Assembly (NCBI GenBank): GCA_020080175.1
Contig: JAGHQL010000041.1
Coordinates: 62,001 to 126,000 of the forward strand
From: Glutinoglossum americanum
Lineage: Eukaryota > Ascomycota > Geoglossomycetes > Geoglossales > Geoglossaceae
Length of the DNA: 64,000 nt
Reading direction: 5' to 3'
Part shown: positions 10,319-21,964 of the stretch, one piece after another
Numbering within the stretch: position 1 is the first letter of the stretch
Layout: each line of letters begins with the position of its first letter
Position numbers and translations under genes: made by a program
Notes under the pieces: model-generated
Databases searched by the model: none
What the model was told of the DNA's origin: nothing
Seen by the model: the letters and a program-made list of their open reading frames with translations, nothing else

Positions 10319-11892
10319 TCACCGATGTCTGTCTCGGTCACGGTAATGGTCACGACTCCTGTCCCGTCGACGCCAATCGTCATGTCTGTTGTCAAGTCTC
10401 CTGTCGCTGTAGTCACGGGGACGCCTGACAGGACTTCTGCTTCTGCTTCTGCTTCTGCTTCTGCTCCAGGTTCTCCGCCTACCCTCTAGCTTACGTTCCC
10501 CACTGCTTTCGTGCCTCCTTCGGACCTCATCTCTATCGAAGATCATACTATAACCATCTGATCGACCTGCAGAGCTGTCCATAGCCTTGTACTGGCGTTT
10601 CTTTTCCAAGCCCGACACGCCGCCAAATCCGCCTCCCTGCTTCGCCCGCCTTGAATTCGTTGCTGTGCGCCATGTATCAGAAAGTTTCGAGACCTTTGAT
10701 TTTTTTATTAGAAAACTCTCATGAGCCATTAATGGGAGCTTCTTGGATGCTCTTACACTCTGAGAAAAATCAACGTGTATTCGGTGATCATCGATCAGGA
10801 CACCTTGCATTTTGAAATACGCCTGTTCACAGTCCTTCTGATTCTCAAACTCGATAAAAGCATATTGTAAACTATCACCCGTGCGTTTGTCACGGATAAC
10901 TTCGCACGAAAGAATCTTGCCGAACCGGCTAAATATGAGTTCCAGATCTTCATCTATAAATTTTACTTTCCATTAGCACTTTCGTCTCTTGTCCCTCGAG
11001 TATATCCTACCTTGTGTCACAGGGTTGAGTTTGCAGACAAACAGGATGTTCTCTGGAGGTTTAACTTCCGCGAATGGTAGATCTCCGACCATCTCCAGAG
11101 TCAAAGCCTGCGCTCTCGCCTCCCTCTCTCTTCTCCTTTTGTCTTCTACTTCCTCATCCCGATTTTCTTCTAGGTCTTCGTCATCGGCAAGACGCACGGT
11201 TGCCAGTTGGGCTGCCGAAGGTACTGGACTGTCCGAGGGCTCAGATAAGCCGTGCGGGTCGGGGAAGGGATCGTCGAGGATTACAGTGTGACGAATGCGA
11301 ATATCTCTGAGAGGCCGGCCTTTCTCATCGCAAAAAGCATCGTTTACCTTGTCTAGACTGTCAAAACCTTCGACCACCTCGCCAAAAATCGCAGCTTTTC
11401 CGTCAAGAAAGTCCAGGTCGTTGCCCGTCGTGATTATGAACTGGCTGGCCGCGACTCGTTCGTCGGGATCCCTTGTAGACGGTGCGGTAGCCATACTGAC
11501 AGTGCCTTTCTTTGCATGTTTTAGTTTCGGGTGGAGCTCGGGTGAAAAGAATTTCTTTGAAGGCCCTTCGATGAGACCCCATACTGAAGATCCGCCGTCA
11601 CTGTCTTTCGATTCTGGCCCAATCGGATCGCCTGTTTGGAATGAGAAGTTCTTCTGTACGCCGTAGATCGGAGAGAAATTGTAGTATTTCAGTTTACAAA
11701 GCTTGAGGAAGCTAAATTGTACGGATGAAATCTTTAGTCTCTGTGCTCAGCCATCAAACGGTATGATAGGGATTGTTCGAGGGATGTAGTTTCAAATAAA
11801 GCAGAAACTCACTTCTCACACGACTTTGGCGCATACTGCACAAATAGGTCGATGACAATATCACCGGCTGATGTCTCCAGGAGCACACTCAT
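10319..11892 (-). CDS. Cyclophilin-RRM protein, PPIL4/Cyp6 type
   Basis: A nuclear peptidyl-prolyl isomerase of the spliceosome-associated PPIL4 family. Exons 11892-11813, 11711-11011, 10953-10757 and 10693-10319 give 450 residues. Order: cyclophilin domain about 1-165 (start [17 protein letters not shown], then [16 protein letters not shown] and SQFIITTG); acidic linker; RRM about 235-315 ([13 protein letters not shown], then [12 protein letters not shown] and YAFIEFE); a tail rich in RS/RD dipeptides. The usual cyclophilin HRVIK/FxxQxGD active-site block is altered ([13 protein letters not shown]), as in other PPIL4 proteins. The third intron (10756-10694) is 63 bases, in frame and without a stop, so its retention would add 21 residues between SQS and VSKLSDTW. 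The start at 11892 fits homologues exactly. Confidence 0.93.
10434..10470. repeat. Trinucleotide-pair repeat encoding (RS)n
   Basis: Tandem TTCTGC units on plus read as alternating Arg-Ser on minus, inside the tail of the PPIL4-type gene. Such runs are typical of splicing factors and prone to length change. Confidence 0.8.
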
Positions 11893-14439
11893 GATTCGAG
11901 TTGACCTGACAGTTCTCAACTCATTGTTGGAAGCCCCTCTGTCGGCAAGTGCTCAAAGATACGCAAGCGACCCCAGAATTACAAGCAGCTGGCAACAACC
12001 ACTCGCGAGTGACAACGGATTCTGTGAAACAGCACGCTCAAAAACTAACCAAGATCGTGCCCGCACCCGCATCGAATCCAGCAGGGTAGTGGGCAACGAA
12101 TTCTTCGATGGGAGTCCGGATTCAGTGGCACGATGGAGGCCATGTGGACAGCTTCCAATTGGGGTAGAGTGCTCTATGTCCCAAATAGTTTCTCGGAGGT
12201 AATGCATTCCTATCCTACACGTTCGTATGATTAATCATTACGTTCAGGCACTTGGGGTAGCACAACATACATGTGCATCTACGCACATGTACCGACCGGT
12301 CAGTAAGCTTTTGGCCATGATTGGTTGCCTTACTTCGCGGTTTAAGGGGAGCTGCTTGTCTGTTGGTCATTGAACTTGCCATGCATACAGAATGTCGTCC
12401 CTCTCATTTATCGCACCCTACGAAGAGAGAAGATTTTCTGTGTGACGAATCTAGGCTGCCATCAGTGCGCCCCAGATCACCGTTTTCACTCATGTTTAAT
12501 CTGCCGGCGGCCCGGCCCGTGAGTGACCTGGACTGTGGGTCTTGGACCCTTTACAAAGGCTGGTGGAGGCAGCGAAGCACCCACGACCAATGAGCGTGAA
12601 GTGGCTGGCCAGGTTTGAATGATCTACTGTACACGCGATCCTGTCGCCAACCTTTCTTTAACGTGCGTGCATTGCTTCTTGGGGGTGCAAACACAAGCCA
12701 AAATGTCCATCGTGGAGCTATTTCAGGGGGTGCAAATTGGCTATAGTCGCCGCTGACAGAGTCTGCGATCGTGTCATATCCGTTCATAGAGTCGATGCCA
12801 ATGTATACACTCGTGTCGTGGAGCATTGTGCTCCCCTCTTTTATTGGCTGAAATTTTGTTCTGCAAGATTGGCTTCTGTTCTGTGGCTGCTAGTGTGTTG
12901 CTCGACATGACAGACGCTGCCTAATGGTGGTGTCCAGCCACTCGATTTATCGCTAGTGTGCGCAAGTGTCCAGATGATCTTTGGCGATGCGCTCACAGTG
13001 TCATACAGAAATCTCCGAGAGGCAAAAGCAAGCAGATGGCAGAACATGGCGTTCTGCAATTGGGTGTATAACCCTCTCCCTTATGCTTGAGCAAACACTT
13101 TAAGAGACTAACGAGGGGCGGAACGCATCACATCAATGCGAGAAGTTGAACTCTCACACACAAGGCATTTCTGTCCTTGAATGGGCGTTTGATGTTGTTT
13201 ATTTGACTATTTCCTTTTGTACTGCGTCGTTCCTATTCGATCTTGGTGGAGGACGTCTTGGTCTTGTCCGTTTCATATCCCTGCGGAACCGACGCCGATG
13301 ATCTACAAACCTTGCAGATCTCTTCACCCTCACCGGGAAGCGGCTTGTTGCGTTACTGGACTCTTGTTGTCGTCGCAGGGCGTCGTAACTAATCTCCAGC
13401 GCAAAGTCCTTAAATATGGCACGATTCGGACCTGTGAATACTTTGCAGGCAACTCCAGTTTGCGAGGTAGCTATCCTAAGATCTTTTCTCTAATAGGTTG
13501 GCTGTTTCAGTCATCTCATTGGCCACATTGTCCTGCGACCCACCAAGACATCTTAGACAAATTGATTGATTGATTGCCACTCGTGCGTGACAAACGGCGG
13601 TATAACTGGATGGCTGCATCCCCTTAGATCTTTTCAACTATTGCAGTTAGACTATACCCCAGTCGAGGCTGACAAGCTCCAGTCTCTGCTACACTACCTT
13701 GTTTGTTCATCCTCAATTCATCTACTAGAGCTGTCTTAAGCATTACACAATATATAATACCTCGAAGACGAAGTAACATATCTGGGAAATACTCATGGGA
13801 TGATTGGGCTGTGAAACCCCCACTTGTCCCGAAGAGCGGTACGTACAACGTCCCACTTATCTTACACATGGTTGAGCCTATTATCCTGTCTTCCTCATGT
13901 GGCGAAATGGACTGGCCATGTTTTCTTTGATCCTGCGGGAAGGCGTTATGCAGGAGGCCTAGCCCCGCGAGGTCGTGCCTGAAGACGATCAAGCACCGAG
14001 AATTTTAACAAACACTTCAAGGCTGGCGAGTGCCGAAAACAGATTTAACGCTGGTACCACGAACAATCTAGGTGATACTGATACAGAATCCTGTCATATT
14101 TCTTGAAGCCACGTCTTATGCGATCAAAGACCGAATTGCAAACTTATCATGTAGTGTGGAGCAGACTGCATCTGTCTGATCTGTTTACTTATAACGCCAA
14201 CCTATCCTCCGACCCTGGCATCGTTCATTCTTCCATCGTTACCTGTATCTTTCCCCGATCACAACGCCAGGATATCTGTTCCTAAATATTTCCTTGGGAG
14301 AAGCATACAGAAAAGACTTGAAGGTTTGCCTGCTACCGAGCCCTACACCCGTCTTGTGGCAACCAGCCAGAGTCAGTCTTTGTTGATACAGTGTTTGCAT
14401 ATGCCATTGGTTGAGTCAACTGAGTGATTTGAACAGGTC
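11893..14439. promoter_or_regulatory. Long non-coding region upstream of the Zn2Cys6 gene
   Basis: About 2.5 kb without a supportable gene. It separates the head of PPIL4 (minus) from the head of the zinc-cluster gene (plus), so it holds both promoters. Frames of 70-120 codons occur on both strands (13217-13573 plus, 13624-13992 minus) but overlap and resemble nothing. Long leaders are common for fungal developmental regulators, so part is probably 5' UTR of the downstream gene (inference). Confidence 0.45.
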
Positions 14440-16255
14440 ATGACCCGCCAGTACTACACGTCTTCACAATACCCTCGGGAGGAATTGGACTACTACCGCC
14501 AATCGAGTCGAAGTGCTGGCTCTCGAGTGTCGCACGAGCGCTCGATGCCCCTCGTTGATGCCCCTCCGGGGCGCGATAGTCATAGAGTTTGTCCTTTGAG
14601 TAGGCGGAGCCCTCGAGCCAGTCCAGCACAGGACCCACAGGCATGTCCTGGCAACAACGCCCCTCGTCGCCGGATTGCAGTTGCGGTTTGTCTCTACTCC
14701 CAACTTTGTTCACGGCCTTATCCCTGCACACCTTCCGTCCAAATCGCAAGAAATGCACCAATTCAAAGGTGGTGCACCCAGCAGCAGTACATCCACTCAC
14801 CCGCAAATCATATCATGGCTAATGCTATTCCTGAAATAGTGCGGTAGATGCAGAAAGAGGAAAATAAAGTGTAGCGGCGATCCGATGGACGGTTCAGGGT
14901 GCAATAATTGCAAGACGTCAGGAACAGATCCGGGGCAATGCCTTTTTCTTAGGGTGCAGTGCGAAGTACGAGAACTAGTGCCCGATCATGTCCAATTGAC
15001 TCGTGGCTACAACCAGGTTTCCTCCGTGGAGTGCCCCCCTAACGTCTGGTCCTACTGTTCCAATCTGGGTTCTGCGGCATCCCAGATGAATGGCAGTCTT
15101 GGAACGCTCTCCGCGAGTACGAACGCATCGATCAGCTCCGTGGTTCCAATGGCAGTACCGAGTTCCAACTATCCACGGATTGGTCTTTCTCAGGGGTACG
15201 CAAGCGCCCACTACTCGGCAATGCCTTCGAAGGCGGCGTATCCGGGGCCATATGGAACGGGATATAGCGATGACGATCCCTACAACCTACACACCCCGCC
15301 TTACATGTTCCCAAGCCAAGATAGCCTGAGTGTTGGGAGTGCGTATGGACCCCATGACACCATTAGAGGATGGGGACCGATGGGTCAAAATAACAAACCG
15401 ACCAGCGGTGGACTTTTCCTCGACCAAGATTCTTCGCCATCATATGGAAACGCCCACCTACCATACCTCCACCCAGTCGTTTCGCGCATACCTTCTGCTA
15501 CTACTGATGGTTCATCACTCTTTCCGGCAATGACATCCCTGGTCACTTCACTTCCCGTCCCATCCACTGCGGGAGATAGGGTGCTCCCCAACCCTGCTCT
15601 CGGGAGGCCTCAAACTTCCGCCACTACTTTAATCACAGCTGCAGCTACTGGTAGTGACTCGCTGAACTACTACGGCTCTGCCCAGCCCGCTAGTTACAAA
15701 TCAAGCCATAACTGGGGATGCGACAGCTCGGCCTCTGTTGGCAGCCAAGGTCCTACAATGGCGGCATCGTCAACCGGTTCCGGACCTATGACGCCATCGA
15801 CTAGAAAGGGCTCCGCGACAAACTTCGCGGACAGCTCCCTTGGCTACATTTCTATTTCAACCACTCCAGAATCTCCTGGCTCTGCAACGCCAGCACTTTC
15901 CTATAGTTCAGCGAGTCTCCCAGTTCCAGTGACGCAGAGCAGCAACTACAGCAGCTCTGTGTCGTCCGCCTTTCCGCCATCGTCTTCCAATACCGCTTTA
16001 CTACCAAGCCAACCCACTGGACAGATGTATTCATATAGCACAGAAAGCAGTGTCTCCAAAAGGGATTCAGTCAGCGACACTACAACTTCTGACGAAGCCA
16101 CGCTCGTTAGCGGGCAGACGTACACCCGAATCCGACAACCGCACCTCCAGCACCCAGTACCTATGGATGGACTTCGGCGGACTTCGCTAGAGCTACGGCC
16201 GTATTCCGTGCAGCACTCGCCAGTAAACGGTCTAACAACGGGGAAAGGCTACTAA
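14440..16255 (+). CDS. Zn(II)2Cys6 transcription factor with Ser/Pro/Tyr-rich body
   Basis: A nuclear DNA-binding regulator. Exons 14440-14685 and 14840-16255 (553 residues). The intron (GTTTGT..ATAG) joins RRRIAVA to CGRCRKRKIKCSGDP, completing the zinc cluster with GCNNCKTSGTDPGQC; all six cysteines are present at about residues 83-116. The N-terminus MTRQYYTSSQYP resembles the MSRQYY-type start of a conserved Pezizomycotina regulator group. The rest is low-complexity (Ser, Thr, Pro, Tyr, Gly) with short conserved-looking blocks such as DRVLPNPALGRP; no fungal-specific TF middle domain is seen. A further in-frame intron after LFLR (GTGCAG..CCAG, near 14957-15018) is possible. Without splicing, the second exon looks like a separate gene starting at 14885 that lacks half the cluster. 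Confidence 0.85.
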
Positions 16256-17684
16256 GAAAGGCTTTCAGGACGAACGGGCGAAAAACCTTCCTATGTCTAA
16301 GACAGTTGAATAGTGATCAGACGTATCTGCGCTATTGATCCGCCACATTTGTTCATGCCACACGGCAGACCCTGTCCTTATGGTATCATTTTCTAGTATC
16401 CACTGTGCGCAGCTCTACCCTTCAATGAGTTTTCTACCACACAATACATACATCCAAGCCCCCACAGTACGTCTCTGGATGTCTGTGTTGAAATCTCGCT
16501 ATCCGTTCGGTTATAATTCTCCCTGTATAGTTAAAAAGAAAAGCCCAAACGCTAGCTAGAAAGGATCAGAAAATATACGGGAGGGGCTACATGTCGTTAG
16601 GATGCTGCGCCCACTTCTACGGTCTTCTTTGTCATTTAAGAACGACATCTGTCTGTTTCACTTGTCTAGCAAGGGGGAAGGATAATGGCTTGGATTCATT
16701 CTGCTATCACCTCAAAGGTCAAAAAGTCGGGGAGGTAGACATGCTCAGGGATATAGCGTTTTAATGGGATATATTTTAATTGCCTACATTCGGTGTCACT
16801 AGGCAAGATGATTTCTTAAAGAAACCAACGGAAAAAGATGCACCTCCGGCTGATATCATACCGTGTCTCCCCTAAACTGATATCATGCTTGGATTACTGC
16901 GCTGCAAAACACAGAGAACACTTAATCGTGAATCTATTTCATGATCTTGGCGTTGTTTGAGCGTACCTCATCCACCGCAGTAAGTTACCCTAAATGCCGC
17001 ATGCATTGTAACAGGACTCCTTCGATATGATCTTGCCGCATTAGCCGGGGAGGATTTGTGTGGCCTCGGAGAATGAGGGAGTGAATAAGGGGGTTGGCGG
17101 TAAAGGAATAGGAGGTCTGGAGTAACATGTGGTTATATTTGCGGCAAAGTAGAGGTTGTGAAGGGTACAAAAGGTGATCTTGTGCTGTGTCACCAAAACG
17201 GACACGATCTTGTCGCAGATCACCGTAGAACCACACTAGATGGACGACGGCAACACAAAGATGCAGCGAGGTGGATTGTAGGGGTTATTGTCCCTGGTAT
17301 CTCTTGGTTATATTGACCCGGCGTGGGCGAATTATTGAGTCGCAAATCACCCAATAGACGGCGATCACATCGCTGGATGACCATGAGTTTTGTGGCATCT
17401 TTGTCTCAGGTATAGCAGAATGTGATGAGTCACAGTCCGGCGCTCTTCGGCACTAGGAACAGCTCATCGTTTTTCTGGGTGCACATGCCAATCCTCAAGG
17501 ACAAGTGAGTCCCATCTCATTAGATCTCGGCCTTGCCACCTGAGGAATGTTCACCATGATGACAGCCCCTTCACGAATGTAGGCGTATAGATACACACAG
17601 GGTCTCCAGCAAGAACAAGAACCACGCTCCTCAGTTCCAGCCCTAGCCAAAATGCCTCCGCCACACCACCCACGCGTAACTGCC
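16256..17684. other. Intergenic, 1.4 kb
   Basis: Between the convergent ends of the zinc-cluster gene and the S24 gene. It holds 3' UTR sequence presumably and short overlapping frames (16985-17236 minus and others) without recognisable content. Confidence 0.5.
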
Positions 17685-18271
17685 TTATTTCTTCTTGTCC
17701 TTAGATGCACTCTTTGTCTTTGCCGTACCTCGGAACTCCTTAGCGCGGTTTTTACGTTGTTTACCTAGAAGGTTTTCATCAGCTCTATCACCTCAACTCC
17801 AAGCGCCGCGCCTCCTACGCCTGTGCCCGCCTTACAAGGGAATACGTACGTTGTTGTCGACTGGCCTTCTCGATCTTCTGGGCTTCCCCGATCCTCACCA
17901 GACGATAATGTGGCTCAAACTTCTTAAGTGCTTCTGGGGAGTCGTAGATAAGTGCGAAACCGGTAGACTTGCCACCGCCGTATTGAGTTCGGAAGCCAAA
18001 AACGGTGATTTGGTTCTTGTTGGTCTTGTAGAGTTCAGAAAGTTTTGTGCGAAGTTCGTCTTTCGAGACGTTGGCGCGGTTAGGATGTAGAACATCACTA
18101 CAGCACCAGGACACAGAGTTAGAAGTCGTTTGTAATGTGGTATACCCTAAAGTATATCTAAACCCGGAGGCTTTGTTGGGGCACATACACGACCATCTGC
18201 TTCCGCCCTAGGAGTGCATTGCGCAGGAACTTGCGTGTCCGTAGCGTAACAGGTTGCTCTCGGTCAGCCAT
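17685..18271 (-). CDS. RPS24: 40S ribosomal protein eS24
   Basis: A structural protein of the small ribosomal subunit. Exons 18271-18189, 18097-17850 and 17764-17685 give 136 residues, the normal length. The first exon encodes [20 protein letters not shown], the second [16 protein letters not shown], the family signature [20 protein letters not shown] and the block YRLVRIG; the third is the basic tail [14 protein letters not shown]. All junctions agree with homologues. It is divergent from the eEF2 methyltransferase gene, 216 bases between start codons. Confidence 0.97.
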
Positions 18272-18487
18272 CTTTGCGGCCCAGAGTGTCAATCTTTATA
18301 TCTCCTCTGTTTGTTAAGCGTGACCGGTCGACAGATGTAGTTGATGGGGAGAGTTTCGTCACGATGCGAAGCTCGATGGGCGTGTCGTTAAGCGAGATGA
18401 CTGCTATATTTAGGGTTTACCCTATCCCTTTCCTCTTCGTTAATAGCCGTCGGAAGAGAAATAAAAAAATTACAAATCCCCGCTAAC
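18272..18487. promoter_or_regulatory. Divergent promoter RPS24 / EEF2KMT with TTAGGG palindrome
   Basis: The 216 bases between two divergent start codons must serve both genes. Bases 18410-18424 read TTAGGGTTTACCCTA, a near-palindrome carrying a telomere-repeat-like TTAGGG and its complement. Such boxes are known Tbf1-type sites in ribosomal protein promoters of many fungi; binding here is inference. Confidence 0.55.
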
Positions 18488-19847
18488 ATGAAGCCTCTAA
18501 ACTCAAGCGCAAGAGAATGCTTGAAGCTTTTTAGACGTCAGTATCTCCAACTTACAAGCCTAGACACTCTAGCTTTTCCATCTCCGGATTACCTCAGGAA
18601 TGAATCTTTCCAGAGCCTATTGTATGGGAGTATATTCAAGCCAGGAGTCTTGGAGTATCCGCCAAAGGATCGCTATCAACTTCGAGTCCTTAAGGAGCTG
18701 GTCCTAAGAATAGAGAAAAGTGTTGCCAACCCTGAGGAGGATGTATGCCACTTTTTCATATTTCGAGCATATACTTAGATGAAAAGAGCTTTGGTTTATT
18801 GTTTATATGGCCATGTTCTAATCACCTTTCCACTTCCCTTATAGGAAGTTTCAGATGAGCTACTATCACACTTGGGCGTGCTTTTAGCTTCTCCGATACA
18901 GCCTGAACCTACATCTATCCAACAAAAATCTTATGTCTCTTATACACTTCCGGTGGACCGGGAATTTTTACAGGGGCAAGGTGAATCACTACCTTTTCAA
19001 GGCGAAGCTACAGTGACGCTTCTCGAATCCCGCTCACTAATATCCGCTTCCGGGACTACTGGACTTCGCACATGGGAAGCCGCTCTACATCTCGGTGCCT
19101 ATCTCTCCCTCTCCCCTAAGGGCCGAGACTTCGTCAGGGGCAAACGCGTGCTGGAGTTGGGCGCGGGCACAGGATTTTTGTCTATTCTTTGTGCAAAACA
19201 TCTTGACTCGGAACAAGTCTTGGCCACTGACGGCGACCCAGGTTTGGTGGAAGCCCTGGAAACGAACTTTCTCTTGAACGGGCTCGGTAACAATTGTGAA
19301 AAAATTGGAGCATCAGTACTAAAGTGGGGCTGGGCGTTGATGGGAGGAGCGATTGAAATCCGGGGGGAGGGTCACCAATGGGATGTCATTCTCGGTGCTG
19401 ACATCGTAAGTCTAGGATATTTAGTGTTCACGATATACGCGCTAAGTTAGAGAACGACATTGGAGTCGCTGATCACGGAATGGCACAGACATATGATTCA
19501 GCAGTGGTTCCATACCTTGTCTCAACGCTGAGAGACCTCTTCGACGTGTTTCCGAGGGCCGAAGTCCTCATATCAGCAACAATACGTAACGCAGACACAT
19601 TCGAGGCATTCACATCAGGCTGTCGTAAGTCTCAAGCTACCTCCGTTGTCATTTCATTTTTTTTTTATCGAGACCCAGTCGCTCAGAGGGGCACTTAATA
19701 GGAACATTCAAATTTGGAATAGAGGATATCGTTTTCCAGCAAAAACCGTTTCCAGAGCAGCAGGGGCTGTTCTATTCCACAGCCACGCCTATTCGCATTT
19801 TGCGTATCAGTAGACCCGGTAGGATGGAAGACCCTTGGGCGATATAA
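18488..19847 (+). CDS. eEF2 lysine methyltransferase (FAM86/Efm3 type)
   Basis: A class I SAM-dependent protein methyltransferase. The family trimethylates a lysine of translation elongation factor 2 near its diphthamide site. Exons 18488-18742, 18845-19405, 19489-19624 and 19702-19847 give 365 residues. The N-terminal helical region (LKLFRRQYLQL) is FAM86-like; GTTGLRTWEAALHL precedes the SAM-binding motif I VLELGAGTGFLSI (about 187-199); VLATDGDP is the acidic loop; WDVILGADITYDSAV spans an intron and is the diagnostic DxxxGADxxYD block. The tail FGIEDIVFQQKP and RILRISRPG fits the family. The assignment rests on these motifs rather than on the fold alone, since related Efm enzymes share it. 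Confidence 0.88.
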
Positions 19848-20373
19848 CTACAAAGGTGGCATTGCTTAACAGCTCGCAATCTATCCTCTATATTACGTCA
19901 TTCGTGGTTCTTTTCCCCTTGCAGTGATTACCTTGCCTTTGTCAGCGATAATCTGGTCGTATCAGAGGGGTCACTAAGGGAGTCGAACCGCCTGCTGGGT
20001 GGGGGAATCGCCTAGGCCCTGGCGTTGAATAAAGTACGTTAGTCCGGGATATAGCGGCTACGGCAAAACTGCTGTTGCGAAGTCTAGACGCCCGTCGGGC
20101 CTAGATCTATCCTTCCACCAAATTACAGCGACGGAGGAAGGACCTCACACTAAGATGGGCGAGGAGGGTGGGATACAGCAACGATGGATCTTGCCAACCA
20201 CTGTATATATCTGAAAAAAGATATGTCGGAACGAGACGCCAACAATGCCCTCGGCGACATTTACATGTAGCTGCCGACCTAGCCTAACCTGAAACCCTCT
20301 AGAGACCCCCGGAAATGCATAAACTCTACATGCCCGAAATATCACTTGATTCAGATAGAAGTAGGAAGCGGCG
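19848..20373. other. Intergenic, convergent gene ends
   Basis: About 0.5 kb between the stop of the methyltransferase and the stop of the J-protein gene. Nothing recognisable. Confidence 0.5.
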
Positions 20374-21574
20374 CTAGGTCGTTCCCCTCGCGCCATGCGG
20401 CGCATCCGCCCTTCGCTTTCCCATAGCTCTTCCCACAGCGTCTCTGACTTCCCCGTCGCTTTTGACTGTATTCTCTACAAGCCAGTTCTGCAGTTGCGCT
20501 TTCACGCCCTTCACAGTCTCGTCGTCTCCCGCAAAAGGCGCCATGTCCAGCGCAAGTAGCCGTGCGGACTCGATCTCCGTGGTTCTCGAGACCTTCTCTA
20601 GTCGGTCAAGCTGTTGGAGAAGTGCAGTCTCAGAGTTTGGGGCTGTGCTCAGTTCCAATGGCCTTAACAGAGGACCGATCCTTGCCAGGGCAATCATAAT
20701 GGCTATCCCGGATTTGCGTGCTAGAGCAAGTTGCTGAAAGGGTAGCAGTGGGGGATGCGAAGTGAATGTTATTAGGAATGGGTTTATGAGCCTAGAGGAG
20801 AGAGGTGGGAAATAGGGCCTAGAAATTGTGTATGCTTCGAATGTGAAAAGAGACAGGGTGGATAGAAAGTGCCACTGGATTCAATGGAAGTTAGATATCA
20901 TGAAGTACTGACAGAACTTGGGAAAGACTATACATAGTTACCCCCATCTAGATACCCTAATACTGTAAGTGTAAATAGGGCCATGATCCCCGCGAGATAG
21001 GACGGTGCGAGCGCTTCGAACCCCCGGAGTATGTAATCTTGGAAGGAGGAACACTGACGCCATTCGAGAATGATAGGCCCAAAGCGGTCATACGCAAAAC
21101 GCTTTATCGGGTTTTGGAGGGTGTCCGAAGCAAGTTTTAAATGCACGAAGTAGACTTCTGCATTCTCTCGGACATTATCAGTTGAAATTTTGTCAGGGTG
21201 GTACTGCGCAGCACTGCAGAAAAGAGATATTAGTAAGAGGATCTCAACAACTGGAGTCCAATATGTGGGATAGCGCACAGCCTCCTGAACTTTGACTTTA
21301 TAATCTTCTCATCTGCGTCGTGACCAACTCCCAAAGCTTGGTAGAAATCTCCCTGTCGTCGCAGGTTCCAGTCCGCCTCAAATATCGTAAATATCAAATA
21401 AATCGACATGACCGTAATTTGTATTCTCCTCCTGTGTCTTTCATGTCTGGAGGTGCCAGGTCGTGGCTTTGGATCACCGGCGCGTATGGTAATACTGTAG
21501 TAAAATGACTGAAGGAAGTTGGTCGCAAGCTGGGGGAGGAAGGCCCAGCCTAAGTATGAGACGAGATCGTTCAT
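20374..21574 (-). CDS. Membrane-anchored J-domain (DnaJ) protein
   Basis: An Hsp40 co-chaperone bound to a membrane, conserved in filamentous ascomycetes. Exons 21574-21279, 21213-20934 and 20874-20374 give 358 residues. The N-terminal hydrophobic stretch (MNDLVSYLGWAFLPQL) and a second helix near 55-75 precede the J domain (DFYQALGV, then QYHPDK with the catalytic HPD at about 104-106, completed by splicing CT|T). Two more hydrophobic segments follow (PSYLAGIMALFTLTVLGY; WHFLSTLSLFTFEAY), then a coiled C-terminus. The first intron has a GTGCGC donor. I took the ATG at 21574, because upstream in-frame starts are GTG. The organelle (ER is likely) is not shown by the sequence. Confidence 0.87.
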
Positions 21575-21964
21575 AGCTCCGCAAAAAGGAGATCCCAAGC
21601 TCAACTCCGTATATGTTGAAGGCGCGAGGTATGGGGGTATCACGGCCGCGGAGTAGATAAGTCCGGTTTGCGGTTCTCAGCGTATTTTCCAGGCTATCCG
21701 CCCCACAATCGTTGTACCCTTGGACAGGCCCTATTAAGTACGAGTATCAAATTAAAGTACTTCTGCCATCGTCCCGAAGATGCTGGCTTACGATTTTAAC
21801 GTCGACTTGTCTGCTCTGCGACTCTGGTATCCTTGTATGAATAAAGAGAACAATCTAGGGTACTTAGCGATGTGGCGATATAGAAAGTTTCGGTAAACTC
21901 CGCTGAGCCGCGCTCCAAGATTTTTTTAAAGTATTCCGAACCATGTCTATTGAAGTCCCCTCTA
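21575..21964. promoter_or_regulatory. Divergent promoter J-protein / RPA43
   Basis: The 390 bases between divergent start codons serve both genes. A T-rich tract lies near 21921. No specific element was identified. Confidence 0.45.

Noticed and set aside
14438-14806. Minus-strand frame of 122 codons
   Set aside because: It lies opposite the exon and intron of the zinc-cluster gene, whose frame has a recognisable domain.
19940-20030. tRNA-like string with GGGAGTCGAACC
   Set aside because: No cloverleaf with a paired acceptor stem and anticodon arm could be drawn.
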